Shown here in pieces: positions 5,429 to 5,937 of a stretch of DNA of 5,937 nucleotides (the first letter of the stretch is position 1; every line of letters starts with the position of its first letter). The translations under genes were made by a program, and so were the position numbers. Below the pieces are notes generated by a model, which did no database searches, had not been told where the DNA came from, and saw only the letters and a list, made by a program, of their open reading frames with translations. This DNA is from an uncultured Candidatus Peregrinibacteria bacterium (GTDB lineage: Bacteria > Patescibacteriota > Gracilibacteria > CAIRYL01), in contig CAIRYL010000002.1 in assembly GCA_903882825.1 (NCBI GenBank), positions 1 to 5,937 of the forward strand, given 5' to 3'.

Positions 5429-5937
5429 TTAAATTTTTTCTGTTTTTTTAAACCTCAATATCTGAGATGCTTTTTCGGTGCTCATTCCTTTACTTCCTAC
5501 CTCATATAAAAGTTCTTCAATATTTTTTACAGAAGTACGAGAAAATGGAACAAATGTTATTTCGGTAAGGTTATAGAGGACTATTCCTTGTTTTTTAAAA
5601 TATTCTTGGATCATGGTAAAACCTTTCTGGATGTATTCTTTTTTTACTATTTTTCGAATATAAGAACGAATACGATTTTTTGCGAGTGGTGTTTTTACAA
5701 AAGAAAGCCATTCTTCTGATGGGGAGATCTGGTCATCGGTAGCGGTTACAATTTTGTCTCCTGTTTGAATAACAGTATGAATGTCGCATTTTTTTTCATT
5801 AATCATTCCTCCACAACAGCGGTCTCCAATATCCGAGTGAATAGAATAGGCGAAATCTAAAAGAGTGCTTCCGATGGGAAACCTTTTTACTTCTTCGTTA
5901 TTGGTGAGAACAAAAACTTCATCATGAAAAATTTCCC
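5429..5937 (-). CDS. RelA/SpoT-family (p)ppGpp enzyme, C-terminal part (partial)
   Basis: The reading frame runs open to the window edge: 43 codons precede the ATG at 5806, which is therefore internal. The visible 168 residues begin with a TGS domain (DEVFVLTNNEEVKRFPIGST, then LLDFAYSIHSDIGDRC, about 5-64), including the family's conserved AYxIH histidine (33). In long Rel proteins TGS contacts the tRNA acceptor end on the ribosome. Next comes the conserved linker EEWLSFVKTPLAKNRIRSYI and a helical region ending in a run of Lys and Glu. The hydrolase and synthetase domains would lie outside the window, so I cannot tell a bifunctional Rel from a synthase. The protein stops about 100 residues after TGS, so the zinc-finger and ACT/RRM domains of long Rel proteins are absent. 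The frame is clean, so this looks like a short natural form more than a broken gene. Confidence 0.88.
   Translation of the reverse strand, partial: EIFHDEVFVLTNNEEVKRFPIGSTLLDFAYSIHSDIGDRCCGGMINEKKCDIHTVIQTGDKIVTATDDQISPSEEWLSFVKTPLAKNRIRSYIRKIVKKEYIQKGFTMIQEYFKKQGIVLYNLTEITFVPFSRTSVKNIEELLYEVGSKGMSTEKASQILRFKKTEKI

Noticed and set aside
1..5937. CRISPR array, tRNA, rRNA or transposase genes
   Set aside because: No regularly spaced direct repeats, cloverleaf sequence, rRNA signature or transposase motif was seen on either strand.

Overview
The window is about 5.9 kb of AT-rich bacterial DNA. It has two parts that look different. None of the translation starts visible here has a recognisable Shine-Dalgarno sequence, every stop codon seen is TAA, and the gene set is compact with very short gaps. 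That style, plus the protein set, suggests a reduced-genome Patescibacteria/CPR-type bacterium. This placement is an inference and cannot be proven without marker genes. A release factor 2 gene is present and CGA codons are common, which argues against the lineages that read UGA as glycine.

Left part (1-1155) looks accessory. It holds a small DUF4288-like gene (42-377, +), then about 370 bp with no convincing gene but a dense cluster of inverted repeats (386-698), and then an unrecognised 100-residue ORF on the minus strand (745-1047). That ORF has its own plausible promoter and a hairpin plus T-run downstream. These two small genes code arginine almost only with AGA/AGG, unlike the genes to the right.

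Right part (1156-5937) looks like core genome. prfB (1156-2265) encodes release factor 2 without the usual programmed frameshift. It is followed by a two-gene surface-glycan unit whose genes overlap by one base (TAATG). The first gene (2326-3468) is a membrane protein built like a polyprenyl-phosphate sugar-phosphate transferase (WcaJ/WbaP-like), but the catalytic centre of its C-terminal domain is missing in frame. The second (3468-4424) is a sugar-1-phosphate nucleotidyltransferase with a beta-helix-like tail. A separate promoter then drives a class I fructose-1,6-bisphosphatase (4492-5427). This ends one base from the stop of a convergent RelA/SpoT-family gene (5429 to beyond 5937, minus strand), of which only the TGS and helical C-terminal part is in view. 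That protein ends without the zinc-finger and ACT domains of long Rel proteins.

Functionally, the bisphosphatase makes fructose-6-phosphate, the entry point to hexose phosphates; the nucleotidyltransferase would activate a hexose-1-phosphate; and the membrane protein would, if active, have loaded a sugar phosphate on a lipid carrier. The best leads are the catalytically gutted transferase, the palindrome cluster with mutually exclusive folds, and the -10-like boxes six bases before several start codons, which suggest leaderless mRNAs.
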